From: Candidatus Desulfosporosinus nitrosoreducens
GTDB lineage: Bacteria; Bacillota; Desulfitobacteriia; Desulfitobacteriales; Desulfitobacteriaceae
Direction of reading: 5' to 3'
Assembly: GCF_030954495.1 (NCBI RefSeq)
Contig: NZ_JAVHUW010000083.1
Span: 1-64,000 of the forward strand
DNA: 64,000 nt
In this document: positions 43,807 through 52,734 of the stretch, piece by piece
Position numbering within the stretch: position 1 is the first letter of the stretch
Layout: each line of letters begins with the position of its first letter
Notes under the pieces: generated by a model
Told to the model about the DNA's origin: nothing
The model's database searches: none
Seen by the model: the letters and a program-made list of their open reading frames with translations, nothing else
Made by a program: the position numbers and the translations under genes

Positions 43807-43864
43807 GGTAGGGCACTTGTTTGTCTCATTTTAATATGGGATAACTAAGTGTCCTGCCTTTTTT
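43807..43864 (+). terminator. Terminator of the receiver-PPDK gene
   Basis: GGTAGGGCACTT (43807-43818) pairs with AAGTGTCCTGCC (43847-43858) with G-T/A-C-type mismatches and is followed by six T residues. The remaining 43865-44163 has no gene; its end carries the ribosome binding site of the activator. Confidence 0.75.
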
Positions 43865-44163
43865 AGACAGTCAGAAAACGTCGTTGCATACTCAGGGACG
43901 CTTGGCCAATCCACACTAGGAGTATGCGCAATGAGCTGCAGTGCGGCGAAAAGCTCGTCCGCTTATCCTCATGGCCAGCGCATAAGTTATTAGTGCAATT
44001 AGCCGGCCAAGTTTCTTTAGGAGAATGAGCATTATGCCATAGTTATTAATATTCTTTATATTTAGATAAATTAGGAGGATTCCGGGGACGCAATACGAAA
44101 TTAACAAATAAATCAGGTATTTTTAAGAGGTGGAATCTCGGCAATAAAGAGGTGGCATGGAGT

Positions 44164-46209
44164 ATGAAGGTTGAAGAAATTATGATTGACCCAATTTGTA
44201 TTCGGCCGGATCAAACGCTGATCGATATTGCGCTGAAACTATCCGAATTTGATGCTGAAGGGGTATTAGTCGCAGCACAAGGTGAGGTACTTGGAGTCAT
44301 AGAACGCCGGCGGCTCACAGAGCCCGGAATACTCTTAAATCCGGAAATAACTGCGGCAGATATCATGCAGACGGATTTTCTGATCGTTAATTTGCAAGAC
44401 AGTCTGCAAAGGGTCTGGGATTTTGGAGCGGGGGTATCGCCTGTCCTTAATCAGGAAGTACTCGTGGGGATGGTTACCCGCTGCGATGTAGGAATGACGA
44501 TTTTTAGGGAAAAAGAACTTTGGGTTAAAACCTTTAATGCCGTCGCTAATTCCGTAACCAGTGGAATTATTGCTATCGACGCATCCGGCAAGATCACCGC
44601 CTTTAATAAAGCTGCGGAAAAGTTAACATGGCGCAAACAGACTGAAGCCCTAGGGGGTTTCTTGGGAGACATGATTATTCCGACAGGCCTTCTCGACGTT
44701 GTAAAAACAGGGTTGCCCCAATTTGATTTCCGCATTGAGGCCTTCAATAGAGCTTATATCAGCAATCGCACGCCGATAATGGAAGACGGAAACGTGGTAG
44801 GAGCTGTCGGAGTTTTTCAGGATATCTCGGAAATTGAGAGCGCCTTACATGAGTTGAAGGTTCTAAATGAATTAAACGCTGAATTGAACACCGTTCTGAA
44901 TTCATCCTATGACGGAATATTGGTAACCGATGAGTTGGGGCGGGTCCTGCGGACAAATTCGGCCGCTTGCAGTCTTTGCTGTCTGGAAGAACAGGATATA
45001 CTGCAACAGTTTATTGACGATGTTTTACAAATGCAGAGGCCTTCTCTTTGGAAGAGCATTCTCCGTGGGCGGAAAGCAGTAACGAAGGAAGTGAGTACCC
45101 GACACCTCCTTATCACTGGAAATCCGGTGTTTAAAGAAGATGGTACTTTACGGCGGGTAATCTTCAATTTACGGGATTTAAGTTTGCTTCATGAGCTGCG
45201 TGATGAGCTAAAAACCTCTCAAGAGCTTACGCACCAGTACTGTCAAGAATTGAACTCACTGCGCAAAGGTGGGAACATAATAGCCCATTCCCCCAAAATG
45301 TTGTCGGTTCTCGACTTAGCCAAACGTGTCGCCCCTGTCGATTCCTCCGTGTTTATCAGGGGAGAATCCGGAGTAGGCAAAGAGGTGATTGCCAAGTTCA
45401 TTCATGAAAACAGCAAGCGTTCTTCCGGCCGCTTTATTCAAGTCAACTGTGCCGCGATTCCGGAAAATCTGTTGGAATCAGAACTATTCGGTTACGAAGG
45501 GGGAGCGTTTACAGGGTCCAGAAAAGAAGGAAAGCCGGGTCTGTTTGAATTAGCCAATCAAGGGACTTTGCTGCTTGATGAAATCGGGGACCTGCCCTTA
45601 ATTCTGCAAAGCAAATTATTGCGCGTTATTCAAGAACGTGAATTTGTGCGTGTCGGAGGAACAAAGATCCGCAAAATAGACGTGCGGTTGATTTCGGCAA
45701 CCCATCGGGATATTTCCGCGATGGTAGAGAAAGGATTATTTCGCGAAGATCTGTTTTTCCGGCTTCATGTAGTTCCTCTTTACATTCCATCCCTGCGTGA
45801 ACGTCGAGAGGATATTTTGCCTTTAGTTCACAGTTTTCGAGATAGTGTGTATCAAAAATACGGTCTTGATAAAGACTTTGCTCCGGAAGTCCTGCAATGG
45901 TTTCTCTACGGGAAATGGCCGGGTAATGTTCGTCAGCTCCAAAATACTGTGGAACAATTAATTGTAACTTGCCCTGATTACAGAGTTACGGCAAACCAGT
46001 TGGCTCAAGAGCAGGAAAAGGATACTTCAGTTATCCATGTCAATTCAATCATGCCGCTCAAGGAAGCCGCTTGGGAAATGGAACGGCAAATTTTTAATTT
46101 AGCTTTAAAACAAACCCGAAATACCTATGATTTGGGAAAGTTATTGGGAGTCAATCAATCAACCGTTGTCCGTAAGCTTCAGCGTTTAGGTATTGCTGTG
46201 ACTGATTAA
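44164..46209 (+). CDS. Sigma-54-dependent transcription activator with CBS and PAS domains
   Basis: This 681-residue protein has the following layout. CBS-like pair at about 1-118 (VEEIMIDPICIRPDQTLIDI). Two PAS domains at about 120-230 and 245-350. The AAA+ domain has Walker A GESGVGKE (about 400-407), ELFGYEGGAFTGS with the sigma-54-contacting GAFTGS loop, Walker B LLLDEIGDLPL, and RLHVVPLYIPSLRER. A C-terminal helix-turn-helix (NQSTVVRKLQRLGI) ends it. It uses ATP to open sigma-54 promoters. It lies beside the genes that carry such promoters. ATG 44164 has GAGGTGG 8 bases upstream. CBS domains suggest sensing of a nucleotide or CoA compound. Confidence 0.9.
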   Translation: MKVEEIMIDPICIRPDQTLIDIALKLSEFDAEGVLVAAQGEVLGVIERRRLTEPGILLNPEITAADIMQTDFLIVNLQDSLQRVWDFGAGVSPVLNQEVLVGMVTRCDVGMTIFREKELWVKTFNAVANSVTSGIIAIDASGKITAFNKAAEKLTWRKQTEALGGFLGDMIIPTGLLDVVKTGLPQFDFRIEAFNRAYISNRTPIMEDGNVVGAVGVFQDISEIESALHELKVLNELNAELNTVLNSSYDGILVTDELGRVLRTNSAACSLCCLEEQDILQQFIDDVLQMQRPSLWKSILRGRKAVTKEVSTRHLLITGNPVFKEDGTLRRVIFNLRDLSLLHELRDELKTSQELTHQYCQELNSLRKGGNIIAHSPKMLSVLDLAKRVAPVDSSVFIRGESGVGKEVIAKFIHENSKRSSGRFIQVNCAAIPENLLESELFGYEGGAFTGSRKEGKPGLFELANQGTLLLDEIGDLPLILQSKLLRVIQEREFVRVGGTKIRKIDVRLISATHRDISAMVEKGLFREDLFFRLHVVPLYIPSLRERREDILPLVHSFRDSVYQKYGLDKDFAPEVLQWFLYGKWPGNVRQLQNTVEQLIVTCPDYRVTANQLAQEQEKDTSVIHVNSIMPLKEAAWEMERQIFNLALKQTRNTYDLGKLLGVNQSTVVRKLQRLGIAVTD

Positions 46210-46227
46210 TGTCAATATGCATGAAAT

Positions 46228-46339
46228 AATGCATAAGTGCATGGCAGCCTTTTTATTTATAACCTGTTTATAACCTGATTTACAGGCAGGTTCCAGGATC
46301 TCACTAAAGAGCATTACTTAAAGAATGCCTATTTGCATT
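46228..46339. promoter_or_regulatory. Two copies of the AATGC-N-TGCAT palindrome
   Basis: AATGCATAAGTGCATG (46228-46243) and AATGCCTATTTGCATT (46324-46339) share the pattern of three sites upstream of the CoA-transferase promoter. A further ATGCAT..ATGCAT pair starts at 46217. They lie just after the sigma-54 activator gene, so they are candidate enhancer (UAS) sites for that activator. Confidence 0.5.
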
Positions 46340-46353
46340 GATTTAGAAAGTTG

Positions 46354-46419
46354 AATACATGTCCAGGCAATAAAAAAACCCACTGTACAGCGGGTTTTTT
46401 TATTGCCTGGACATGTATT
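46354..46419. terminator. Long bidirectional terminator
   Basis: The 28-bp arms at 46354-46381 and 46392-46419 are perfect complements (AATACATGTCCAGGCAAT... outside, AAAAAAACCC inside) around a 10-base loop. T-runs lie on both strands inside the stem. It separates the activator gene from the convergent thioesterase gene. Confidence 0.95.
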
Positions 46420-46436
46420 GAGCATAATTCAGAGAC

Positions 46437-46832
46437 TCAGCGCTTAAGTTGTGTAACCATGAACGTTGCCGTGCCAAAGGCCACCAGATTGCCCTCATCA
46501 TCTTTGATTTCACTTTGTCCGACGATAATATTCCGTCCTTTCTGGATGACTTTCCCTTCAGCCCGAAGGGTTCCGGTGTTGGCCGGACGCAGGTAATTGA
46601 TTTTCATTTCTACGGTTGAAGCTCCCACACCCGGATCTAACGCTTGATTTACCGCCACGGCAATAGAGCCGTCAATCAGCCCGGCAAGAGCTCCTCCGTG
46701 GACATTGCCATAGAATTGCTTCAGATTATCCTTGATTTCCATAATTACCTGGATTTTTCCCTCCTTCTCCACCGTGGACATCCCCATATGCCTCCAATAA
46801 TTTCCGTTACTCAAATCTGCGATTCTGACCAT
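46437..46832 (-). CDS. PaaI-family hotdog thioesterase
   Basis: About 131 residues. It has the hotdog fold signature of PaaI/YdiI thioesterases: NLKQFYGNVHGGALAGLIDG (about 36-55), where the HGG helps activate the carbonyl and the acidic residue near it is catalytic, then SVAVNQ-type and AEGKVIQKGRNIIVGQSEI. It hydrolyses acyl-CoA; the natural substrate is unknown. ATG 46832 follows AAAGAGGAGG. It is the last gene of the minus-strand operon with the Na+ pump beta subunit, so it may rescue CoA trapped on dead-end intermediates. Confidence 0.83.
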   Translation of the reverse strand: MVRIADLSNGNYWRHMGMSTVEKEGKIQVIMEIKDNLKQFYGNVHGGALAGLIDGSIAVAVNQALDPGVGASTVEMKINYLRPANTGTLRAEGKVIQKGRNIIVGQSEIKDDEGNLVAFGTATFMVTQLKR

Positions 46833-46884
46833 CAGCTCCGACCTCCTCTTTACCAGATTATTTTTGCATAGTAAAGGTAAATTT

Positions 46885-47064
46885 TCAAGAATGAGGTTTA
46901 TTAATGGGAGCTTTAGCAGTGTCGTTAGCTTCAGGGAGTCTAGTGCTGATAAAACCAAGACCTCTGATCAGAAAACTAATTCCCCAGAGCACAAAAAAAC
47001 AAGCGACAAAATCAAAAAGGCTTAGAATGAGTGCTCCTGAAAGAGTATCTTGAATGATGGCCAT
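46885..47064 (-). CDS. OadG/GcdD-like small membrane subunit of the Na+ pump
   Basis: This 59-residue protein begins MAIIQDTLSGALILSLFDFV and has one long hydrophobic helix, then a short soluble tail that ends KAPINKPHS. Its ATG overlaps the stop codon of the Na+-pump beta subunit (TAATG). The size, single helix and position match the gamma/delta subunits (OadG, GcdD) that hold the decarboxylase complex together. The motif level is low, so the name rests mainly on position. It is short enough to be missed by automatic callers. Confidence 0.65.
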   Translation of the reverse strand: MAIIQDTLSGALILSLFDFVACFFVLWGISFLIRGLGFISTRLPEANDTAKAPINKPHS

Positions 47065-48188
47065 TAAAACACCCCCAATAATGTCAGCATAATTCCGCCT
47101 GCTACCGCAGTTCCTAAAACACCCGCCAGATTTGGGCCCATGGCGTGCATTATTAAGTAATTGCGTTTGTTGTATTGTATCCCCACGGTATGAGATACCC
47201 TCGCCGCCATGGGAACAGCGGCTATACCGGCGGAACCAATCAAGGGATTAATTTTCCCTTTACTCATTTTACACATCAGTCTTGCCCATAAAACTCCGCT
47301 TGCCGAACCGGAACAAAAGGCAATCAGGCCAAGAGTTACAATTTTTAAGGTTTGAAAGTTGACGAAGTTTTCGGCACTCATCGTTGAGCCAATTGCAACG
47401 GCAATAAAAACTGTGATGATATCTAAAAATACTCCGCCTATGGTGGCCGAAACCCTATCCATAACCCCTGATTCCCGGATTAAGTTGCCCAGCATCAAAC
47501 AGGAGATTAAAGGCGCAATGGGCGGTAATAAAACTAAAACGATCATGATCATCAGCACGGGAAAGATAATTTTTTCGCGTTTGGCAACAGGTTTCATCTT
47601 CTCCATAGCAATTTTTCGTTCTTCCGGAGGAACCAGCGCTTTCATAATGGGCGGCTGAATCAGGGGCAGCAAGGCCATATAGGAGTAGGCGGCAACCGCG
47701 ATGGGTCCGAGCAAATGGGGCGCCAGTTTGGTTGCCACGTAGATAGCCATAGGCCCGTCCGCGCCTCCGATGATGCCTATGGCACCGGACTCAGCGATGC
47801 TGAAGCCTAAAAGTTTAGCGCCGATCAAAGCGATAAAGATGCCCAGATGGGCGGCAGCCCCAAGAATTATAGTGCTCGGGTTGGCGATTAAAGGCCCGAA
47901 ATCCGTCATTGCCCCAACTCCCAGAAAGATTAGAGGAGGATAAATAACGGCAGTTATGCCTTGATAATTAAAATGCAAAAGTCCGCCGGGCCCCATTAAA
48001 CCTGTGCCAGGAATGTTTACCAGCATGCATCCGACCCCCAGGGGAACCAGCAGAAAGGGTTCGTATTTTTTGACAATCCCAAACCATATGAATAAGATTC
48101 CCAAAAGCAACATGACAATATAAGCCGGAGTAAAATGAGCGAGGCCTGTTCCTTGCCCCATTGCCTTGAGCATGCTCAGAATTTCCAT
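47064..48188 (-). CDS. gcdB: Na+-translocating decarboxylase beta subunit (GcdB/OadB)
   Basis: This 374-residue protein has about nine helices. It carries the family sodium-site motifs: GAIGIIGGADGPMAIYVATK (about 135-154, with the essential Asp) and GSAGIAAVPMAARVSH (about 325-340, with Ser and Arg). This subunit takes carboxyl-biotin from the carrier, releases CO2 and exports Na+. It is divergent from the operon carrying the biotin carrier and alpha subunit, with sigma-54 promoters on both sides of the gap. ATG 48188 follows GAAAGGAGACG. Confidence 0.93.
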   Translation of the reverse strand: MEILSMLKAMGQGTGLAHFTPAYIVMLLLGILFIWFGIVKKYEPFLLVPLGVGCMLVNIPGTGLMGPGGLLHFNYQGITAVIYPPLIFLGVGAMTDFGPLIANPSTIILGAAAHLGIFIALIGAKLLGFSIAESGAIGIIGGADGPMAIYVATKLAPHLLGPIAVAAYSYMALLPLIQPPIMKALVPPEERKIAMEKMKPVAKREKIIFPVLMIMIVLVLLPPIAPLISCLMLGNLIRESGVMDRVSATIGGVFLDIITVFIAVAIGSTMSAENFVNFQTLKIVTLGLIAFCSGSASGVLWARLMCKMSKGKINPLIGSAGIAAVPMAARVSHTVGIQYNKRNYLIMHAMGPNLAGVLGTAVAGGIMLTLLGVF

Positions 48189-48353
48189 AACTCGTCTCCT
48201 TTCGAAATATTTGCAAGACTATCAAAGGAAGCTCGCTCTTTAAAACCTTTTTCACCCCTCCTTTTGTACTGTCCGAAAGTATAACCTTGTTAAATAGATC
48301 AGTATTTGTCGCCGGGACTAAAGTAACATTAGCATTCTGCCTGAATAAGCTAA

Positions 48354-48368
48354 GCAAGTTTTGTGCCA
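48354..48368 (-). promoter_or_regulatory. Sigma-54 promoter for gcdB operon
   Basis: On the minus strand TGGCAC-AAAAC-TTGC matches the -24/-12 consensus exactly (TGGCAC-N5-TTGC). It lies about 165 bp before the gcdB start and faces away from the plus-strand promoter at 48433. Confidence 0.85.
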
Positions 48369-48432
48369 AGATTCAGAAAACTCCCTTGCTTAAGAGTTAT
48401 CATTAATAAAAAACCAAAGGTTTGCAATGATC

Positions 48433-48448
48433 TGGCATATTATTTGCA
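48433..48448 (+). promoter_or_regulatory. Sigma-54 promoter for the biotin-carrier operon
   Basis: TGGCAT-ATTAT-TTGCA at 48433-48448 matches the -24/-12 consensus, with one base (T for C) changed. It lies about 100 bp before the biotin carrier gene. The gap from 48189 to 48545 holds only these two promoters and the ribosome binding sites. Confidence 0.85.
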
Positions 48449-48545
48449 TAATTTCGATAGTTAGCGTGCCCTTTTTCAAGCTGAGAAGTAAGTGAGGTGA
48501 AAAGGTTAACGCCACACCAAATTAATGTGAGGAGGGATTGGACAA

Positions 48546-48755
48546 ATGGCAAATTTAGATAGTCCTATCGCCGGTAAAATTCTCGAGATCAATATTAAAG
48601 TAGGTCAACAAGTTACGGAGGATGATGAACTTTTCATTATTGAGGCTATGAAGATGGAAAATCCAGTTTATGGCGACGCCGGGACTGTGCGCGAGATCAT
48701 GGTTAAGGTTGGGGATCGTGTACAGGAAGGAGATGTGTTAGTGGTCATTGAGTAA
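48546..48755 (+). CDS. Biotin carrier subunit (GcdC-type, short)
   Basis: This 69-residue protein is a bare biotinyl domain. It has the canonical EAMKMENP (about 33-40), whose Lys is biotinylated, and SPIAGKILEINIKVGQ before it. It has none of the Ala/Pro linker of the usual GcdC. It shuttles CO2 from the alpha subunit to the membrane beta subunit. ATG 48546 follows GAGGAGGG. The dedicated biotin ligase is encoded four genes on. Confidence 0.93.
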   Translation: MANLDSPIAGKILEINIKVGQQVTEDDELFIIEAMKMENPVYGDAGTVREIMVKVGDRVQEGDVLVVIE

Positions 48756-48820
48756 TAAAGTCAAATAGCCCTCAATCTTATGCCTTGGGGCGCTTCGGAA
48801 TGATGGGGAGGGGAGAATTT

Positions 48821-49978
48821 ATGGATTTTAGTTTAGCGGATGAGCAAAGAATGGTTCAGGAGATGGCACGGGATTTTGCCGAAAAGGAAATTGCTCCTTA
48901 TGTGGAAGAGGATGAAGAAAACCATTACTATCGCCGGGAGATTCTGACTAAAATGGGTGAATTGGGCCTGTTAGGCTGGAGTATACCGGAAGAGTACGGC
49001 GGTAACGGCATGGGTTGGCTGGAAGCGGTCACGGCCCTCTATGAAATATCTAAAGTGCATACTTCCTGGAGGCTCAGTGTCAGCGGCAATTGTTGGGGAC
49101 CGGCGCTGACCATCAATGAATGGGGTACGGAAGAACAAAAGCAAAAGTATATTCCCGGCCTGGTAAGTGGCAAACACGTCGGCAGTTTTGCTATGACCGA
49201 GGCTGATACAGGCTCTGATGTAGCCGGCATGAAAACCTTTGCCGAGGATAAAGGTGACCACTTCCTGGTCAATGGTTCTAAGATGTGGATATCAGGAGGG
49301 CACACTTGCGATGTGGGACTGCTCTATGTCGTCACTGAAAAAGGCGCGGGTGCCAAGGGGCTGTCCTGCTTAATCGTTGATTACAATCATACTCCAGGCG
49401 TTACCAGAATTCCGATCTTGAAAAAAGTAGGTATGTGGCCTGCTCCGACCTCGGAACTGGTTTTTGAAAACGCCGTGATTCCGAAAGAAAACCTCTTAGG
49501 GCCTGTCAATAAGGGTTTTCCAATCTGTATGTGGATGTTAAATAACACTCGCATGGGGTGTGCAATCGGTGCGGCGGCACTTTCAGCGGCCTGTCTGGAG
49601 GGAGCGGTCCAGTATGCCCAGGAACGCACCCAATTCGGCCGGCAAATTGGTCAATATCAGATGATTCAGCAGCAGATTGCGGAAATGAAACTTGAGGATG
49701 AGGCCGCTAAATATCTGGTTTATCATGCCGCTTGGCTTAAAGAGAAGAAACTGCCCAGCCAGCAAGCGACTTCCCTGGCCAAGCTGTTCAGTTGTAATGC
49801 AGCGGTACATGCCGCCAATGTGGCTATGAAGCTTTACGGTTCCTATGGTTATTCGACAGAATATCCTTGCGGCAGGTGGCTGCGTGATGCCAAACAGTTT
49901 GAGACTCTGGAAGGGACTTCCAATATCCATATGCAGATTATAGCGAAAATTGAACTTGGCTATCAGCCAAACCGCTAG
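48821..49978 (+). CDS. Acyl-CoA dehydrogenase
   Basis: This 385-residue protein shows the family: MDFSLADEQRMVQEMARDFA, FAMTEADTGSDVAGMKT (about 123-139), and QFETLEGTSNIH near 370, where Glu in L-E-G-T is the catalytic base. In decarboxylating glutaryl-CoA dehydrogenases a Tyr precedes this Glu; here it is Leu, so a non-decarboxylating enzyme that leaves the carboxyl group for the Na+ pump is plausible. The substrate is unproven; the Arg that binds the far carboxylate in glutaryl-CoA enzymes is not at the same place. ATG 48821 follows GGGAGGGGAG. Confidence 0.85.
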   Translation: MDFSLADEQRMVQEMARDFAEKEIAPYVEEDEENHYYRREILTKMGELGLLGWSIPEEYGGNGMGWLEAVTALYEISKVHTSWRLSVSGNCWGPALTINEWGTEEQKQKYIPGLVSGKHVGSFAMTEADTGSDVAGMKTFAEDKGDHFLVNGSKMWISGGHTCDVGLLYVVTEKGAGAKGLSCLIVDYNHTPGVTRIPILKKVGMWPAPTSELVFENAVIPKENLLGPVNKGFPICMWMLNNTRMGCAIGAAALSAACLEGAVQYAQERTQFGRQIGQYQMIQQQIAEMKLEDEAAKYLVYHAAWLKEKKLPSQQATSLAKLFSCNAAVHAANVAMKLYGSYGYSTEYPCGRWLRDAKQFETLEGTSNIHMQIIAKIELGYQPNR

Positions 49979-50025
49979 GATGGCTGGGGAGATCCGGCTG
50001 TTGCCGCCTAAAAGGAGGATTGGAA

Positions 50026-51768
50026 ATGGGAGACTACGGATATGCGATGCACCCTTATTTTAAGGAAATGCCCGGTATTGGCAAACCATTAGCCCGGGTT
50101 GCCCAACAAAATATTGAGGACATTAAAAACGTGGAAGCAGAGATCGCTAAAGAGGTTGAACGCGTTAAAAATTCGGGTAAGTCCACGGAAGCATTGAACC
50201 AAAAAGGAGAAATGAGCGCATGGCAGCGCCTTGAGTATTTGGTAGATCCGGGCACTTGGTGTCCCTTGCATACCATTTATGACCCCGCCCATAACGAAGA
50301 AAGGAATACCGGAGTTATCGACGGATTAGGCAAAATAGCCGGTAAATGGACGGTGATCATAGCTTCGAACAATAAAGTGATGGCCGGTGCCTGGCTTGCC
50401 GGGCAGGCTGACAATATACTGCGGGTGACGGATATAGCTAAGCGGCTGCGCCTGCCCTTAGTGTGGGTGCTTAACTGCAGCGGCGCCAAGTTAATGGAAC
50501 AGGAAGAGCTTTATGCCAACCGGAGGGGAAACGGTACTCCCTTTTTCCGGCATGCTGAGCTGCAAAAACTGGGAATACCGATTATCGTGGGCATCTATGG
50601 CACGAACCCGGCCGGGGGTGGTTATCACTCCATAAGCCCTACGGTTCTGATCGCTCACAAAAATGCCAATATGGCTGTTGGCGGCGGCGGCATCGTCGGC
50701 GGCATGAACCCCAAAGGATATGTCGATGACGAGGCGGCCGCAAGTTTAATTGAAGAAACCCGTAAATTTAAGGCGACTCCTCCCGGCAGAGTGGAAATTC
50801 ATCATTATGGAACCGGTTTTATGCGGGATGTCTGCGACACAGAAGAAGAAGTTCTGGACGATATTAAAAAATACGTTAAGGATCTACCCGCTTACGCTCC
50901 GGCATTTTTTAGAGTTGCCGAGCCTGCTGAACCGAAATTTCCGGCTTCGGATCTCTACAGTTTAGTGCCCTTTAATCAGAAAAGAGTTTACCCCATGCCG
51001 GAAGTACTGGCCAGACTCTTTGACAACAGTGAACATATGGAATTCAAACCTGACTACGGTCCTGAAGTGTATTGCGGATTGGCTAAAATTGACGGCTTCT
51101 TATGCGGGTTTATTGCCAACAATCAGGGGATATTGGGCAAGGGTTATCCGAACTACGCCGACTATCAGGGAATCGGCGGTAAGTTATACCGGGAAGGGCT
51201 CATCAAAATGAGCGAGTTCGTAACCTTCTGCGGTCGGGACCGGCTTCCCCTCATTTGGCTGCAAGACACTACCGGCATTGATGTTGGGGACACCGCTGAG
51301 AAGGCCGAGATGCTGGGATTGGGCATGTCTTTAATTTATTCTATAGAACAATCCGATCTCCCGATGATGGGAATTATTTTGCGGAAAGGTACGGCAGCGG
51401 CTCATTATGTGTTAGGTGGTCCGCAAGCCAATAATAATAACGTTTTCACTCTTGGTACCGCCACTACGGAAGTTTACGTGATGCATGGCGAAACAGCGGC
51501 AGCGGCATCTTATGCCAGGCGTTTGGTCAAAGATAAGGACGAAGGCAAATCCTTAGAGCCGACGATGCAGAAGATGAATGATATGATTAAGGATTACTAC
51601 GCTAAGTCCAGACCGGCCTATTGTGCTCAAAAGGGCTGGGTTGATGAAATTGTGGATCTTGAGAAGCTGCGCAAATACTGTGAAGCTTTTGTAGGGTCCT
51701 ATTATCAGAATCCGGCTTCTATTTGCGCCGTGCATCAAATGCTGACGCCAAGAGTTATCAGAGGATAG
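50026..51768 (+). CDS. gcdA: Carboxyltransferase alpha subunit of acyl-CoA decarboxylase (GcdA-like)
   Basis: This 580-residue protein is of normal GcdA length. It has two crotonase-type carboxyltransferase halves, with SNNKVMAGAWLAGQADNILR and NPAGGGYHSISPTVLIAH in the first, and LIWLQDTTGIDVGDTAEKAE and GTAAAHYVLGGPQANNNN in the second. It moves the carboxyl group from the acyl-CoA to biotin on the carrier. Glutaconyl-CoA is the best-studied substrate. ATG 50026 is 7 bases after AAAGGAGG; a TTG at 50020 is less likely. It sits between the dehydrogenase and the biotin ligase. Confidence 0.9.
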   Translation: MGDYGYAMHPYFKEMPGIGKPLARVAQQNIEDIKNVEAEIAKEVERVKNSGKSTEALNQKGEMSAWQRLEYLVDPGTWCPLHTIYDPAHNEERNTGVIDGLGKIAGKWTVIIASNNKVMAGAWLAGQADNILRVTDIAKRLRLPLVWVLNCSGAKLMEQEELYANRRGNGTPFFRHAELQKLGIPIIVGIYGTNPAGGGYHSISPTVLIAHKNANMAVGGGGIVGGMNPKGYVDDEAAASLIEETRKFKATPPGRVEIHHYGTGFMRDVCDTEEEVLDDIKKYVKDLPAYAPAFFRVAEPAEPKFPASDLYSLVPFNQKRVYPMPEVLARLFDNSEHMEFKPDYGPEVYCGLAKIDGFLCGFIANNQGILGKGYPNYADYQGIGGKLYREGLIKMSEFVTFCGRDRLPLIWLQDTTGIDVGDTAEKAEMLGLGMSLIYSIEQSDLPMMGIILRKGTAAAHYVLGGPQANNNNVFTLGTATTEVYVMHGETAAAASYARRLVKDKDEGKSLEPTMQKMNDMIKDYYAKSRPAYCAQKGWVDEIVDLEKLRKYCEAFVGSYYQNPASICAVHQMLTPRVIRG

Positions 51769-51892
51769 TTATTAGGATAGTTATTAGGACTTAGTCCAGG
51801 GAGAGAAGCAGGAAAGGTTTTTTCAATATTCGGATTAGCATTTTGCCCCGGGTTTTTAAAACAAGATTTTTGGACAAGAGGGGAGAGCGGGG

Positions 51893-52711
51893 GTGTTGGA
51901 CATTAAATTTGACGTTGGCGTTGAAGCCGCTTCACGGTACAAACATCTAAGATTCTTAGGAAATGATCTGCTCCTGTATCGTGAAGTATCCTCTACGAAT
52001 ACCATCGCCCAGCTTATAGCGCGTTCAGGAGCCGGGGAAGGCACGATCGTTTTGAGCGGCCTGCAAACCTCCGGCAGAGGCAGGATGAAACGCCGCTGGG
52101 CATGTCCGGCAGGGCAGGGAATCTTAATGTCTATGGTTTTAAGACCTGAGATCGACGTTCAACTCGTTCCTCAGCTTACCCTTCTGTGCGGAGTTGTAGT
52201 AGCGGAAGCAATCCGCCAAACAACGGGATGTGAAGTGGGAATCAAATGGCCCAACGACATTGTTATAGATGGCAAAAAAATCTGCGGGATTCTCGCGCAA
52301 AGCAGTTTTTCCAGTGGTCTGCCCCAGTACGTTATCATGGGCGTGGGAATTAATGTCAACCAGACTTACGATCAACTTCCCCGGGAGTGCAGGGACACGA
52401 GCACATCACTCAAGTTGGAACTCGGCCAAAAGGTTTCCCGTCAAAGAGTCCTGGAGAAGTTTATTAGGCTTTGGGATGAGCATTATGAGGGTTTTTTAAA
52501 AGGGGGGCATTCATTTCTTAAGCCGATGTGGTTAGCTAACAATGTCACTCTAGGGCGTGAAGTGAGCATTACCGGAGAAAGTGAGCTCAGGCAGGGTTTG
52601 GCTGTTGATATCAGCGCCAAAGGCGGGCTTATTGTGAGTTTTTCCGACGGATCAGAGAAGGAATTTTTGGCAGACGATCTAAGTTTAGGCAGCTCCTATT
52701 ATGGCCGCTAG
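51893..52711 (+). CDS. birA: Biotin-protein ligase (BirA, no DNA-binding domain)
   Basis: This 272-residue protein starts at GTG after GAGGGGAGAG. It has the biotin-AMP site TSGRGRMKRRW at about 63-73 and KWPNDIVIDGKKICGIL at about 118-134, and lacks the N-terminal helix-turn-helix of BirA repressors. It attaches biotin to the carrier Lys. Being in the same cluster as the carrier suggests a dedicated ligase for the decarboxylase. A 120-bp gap with a short direct repeat (TAGTTATTAGGA twice) separates it from gcdA. Confidence 0.9.
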   Translation: MLDIKFDVGVEAASRYKHLRFLGNDLLLYREVSSTNTIAQLIARSGAGEGTIVLSGLQTSGRGRMKRRWACPAGQGILMSMVLRPEIDVQLVPQLTLLCGVVVAEAIRQTTGCEVGIKWPNDIVIDGKKICGILAQSSFSSGLPQYVIMGVGINVNQTYDQLPRECRDTSTSLKLELGQKVSRQRVLEKFIRLWDEHYEGFLKGGHSFLKPMWLANNVTLGREVSITGESELRQGLAVDISAKGGLIVSFSDGSEKEFLADDLSLGSSYYGR

Positions 52712-52734
52712 CCGAGAACATGCCTCATTGAGAT

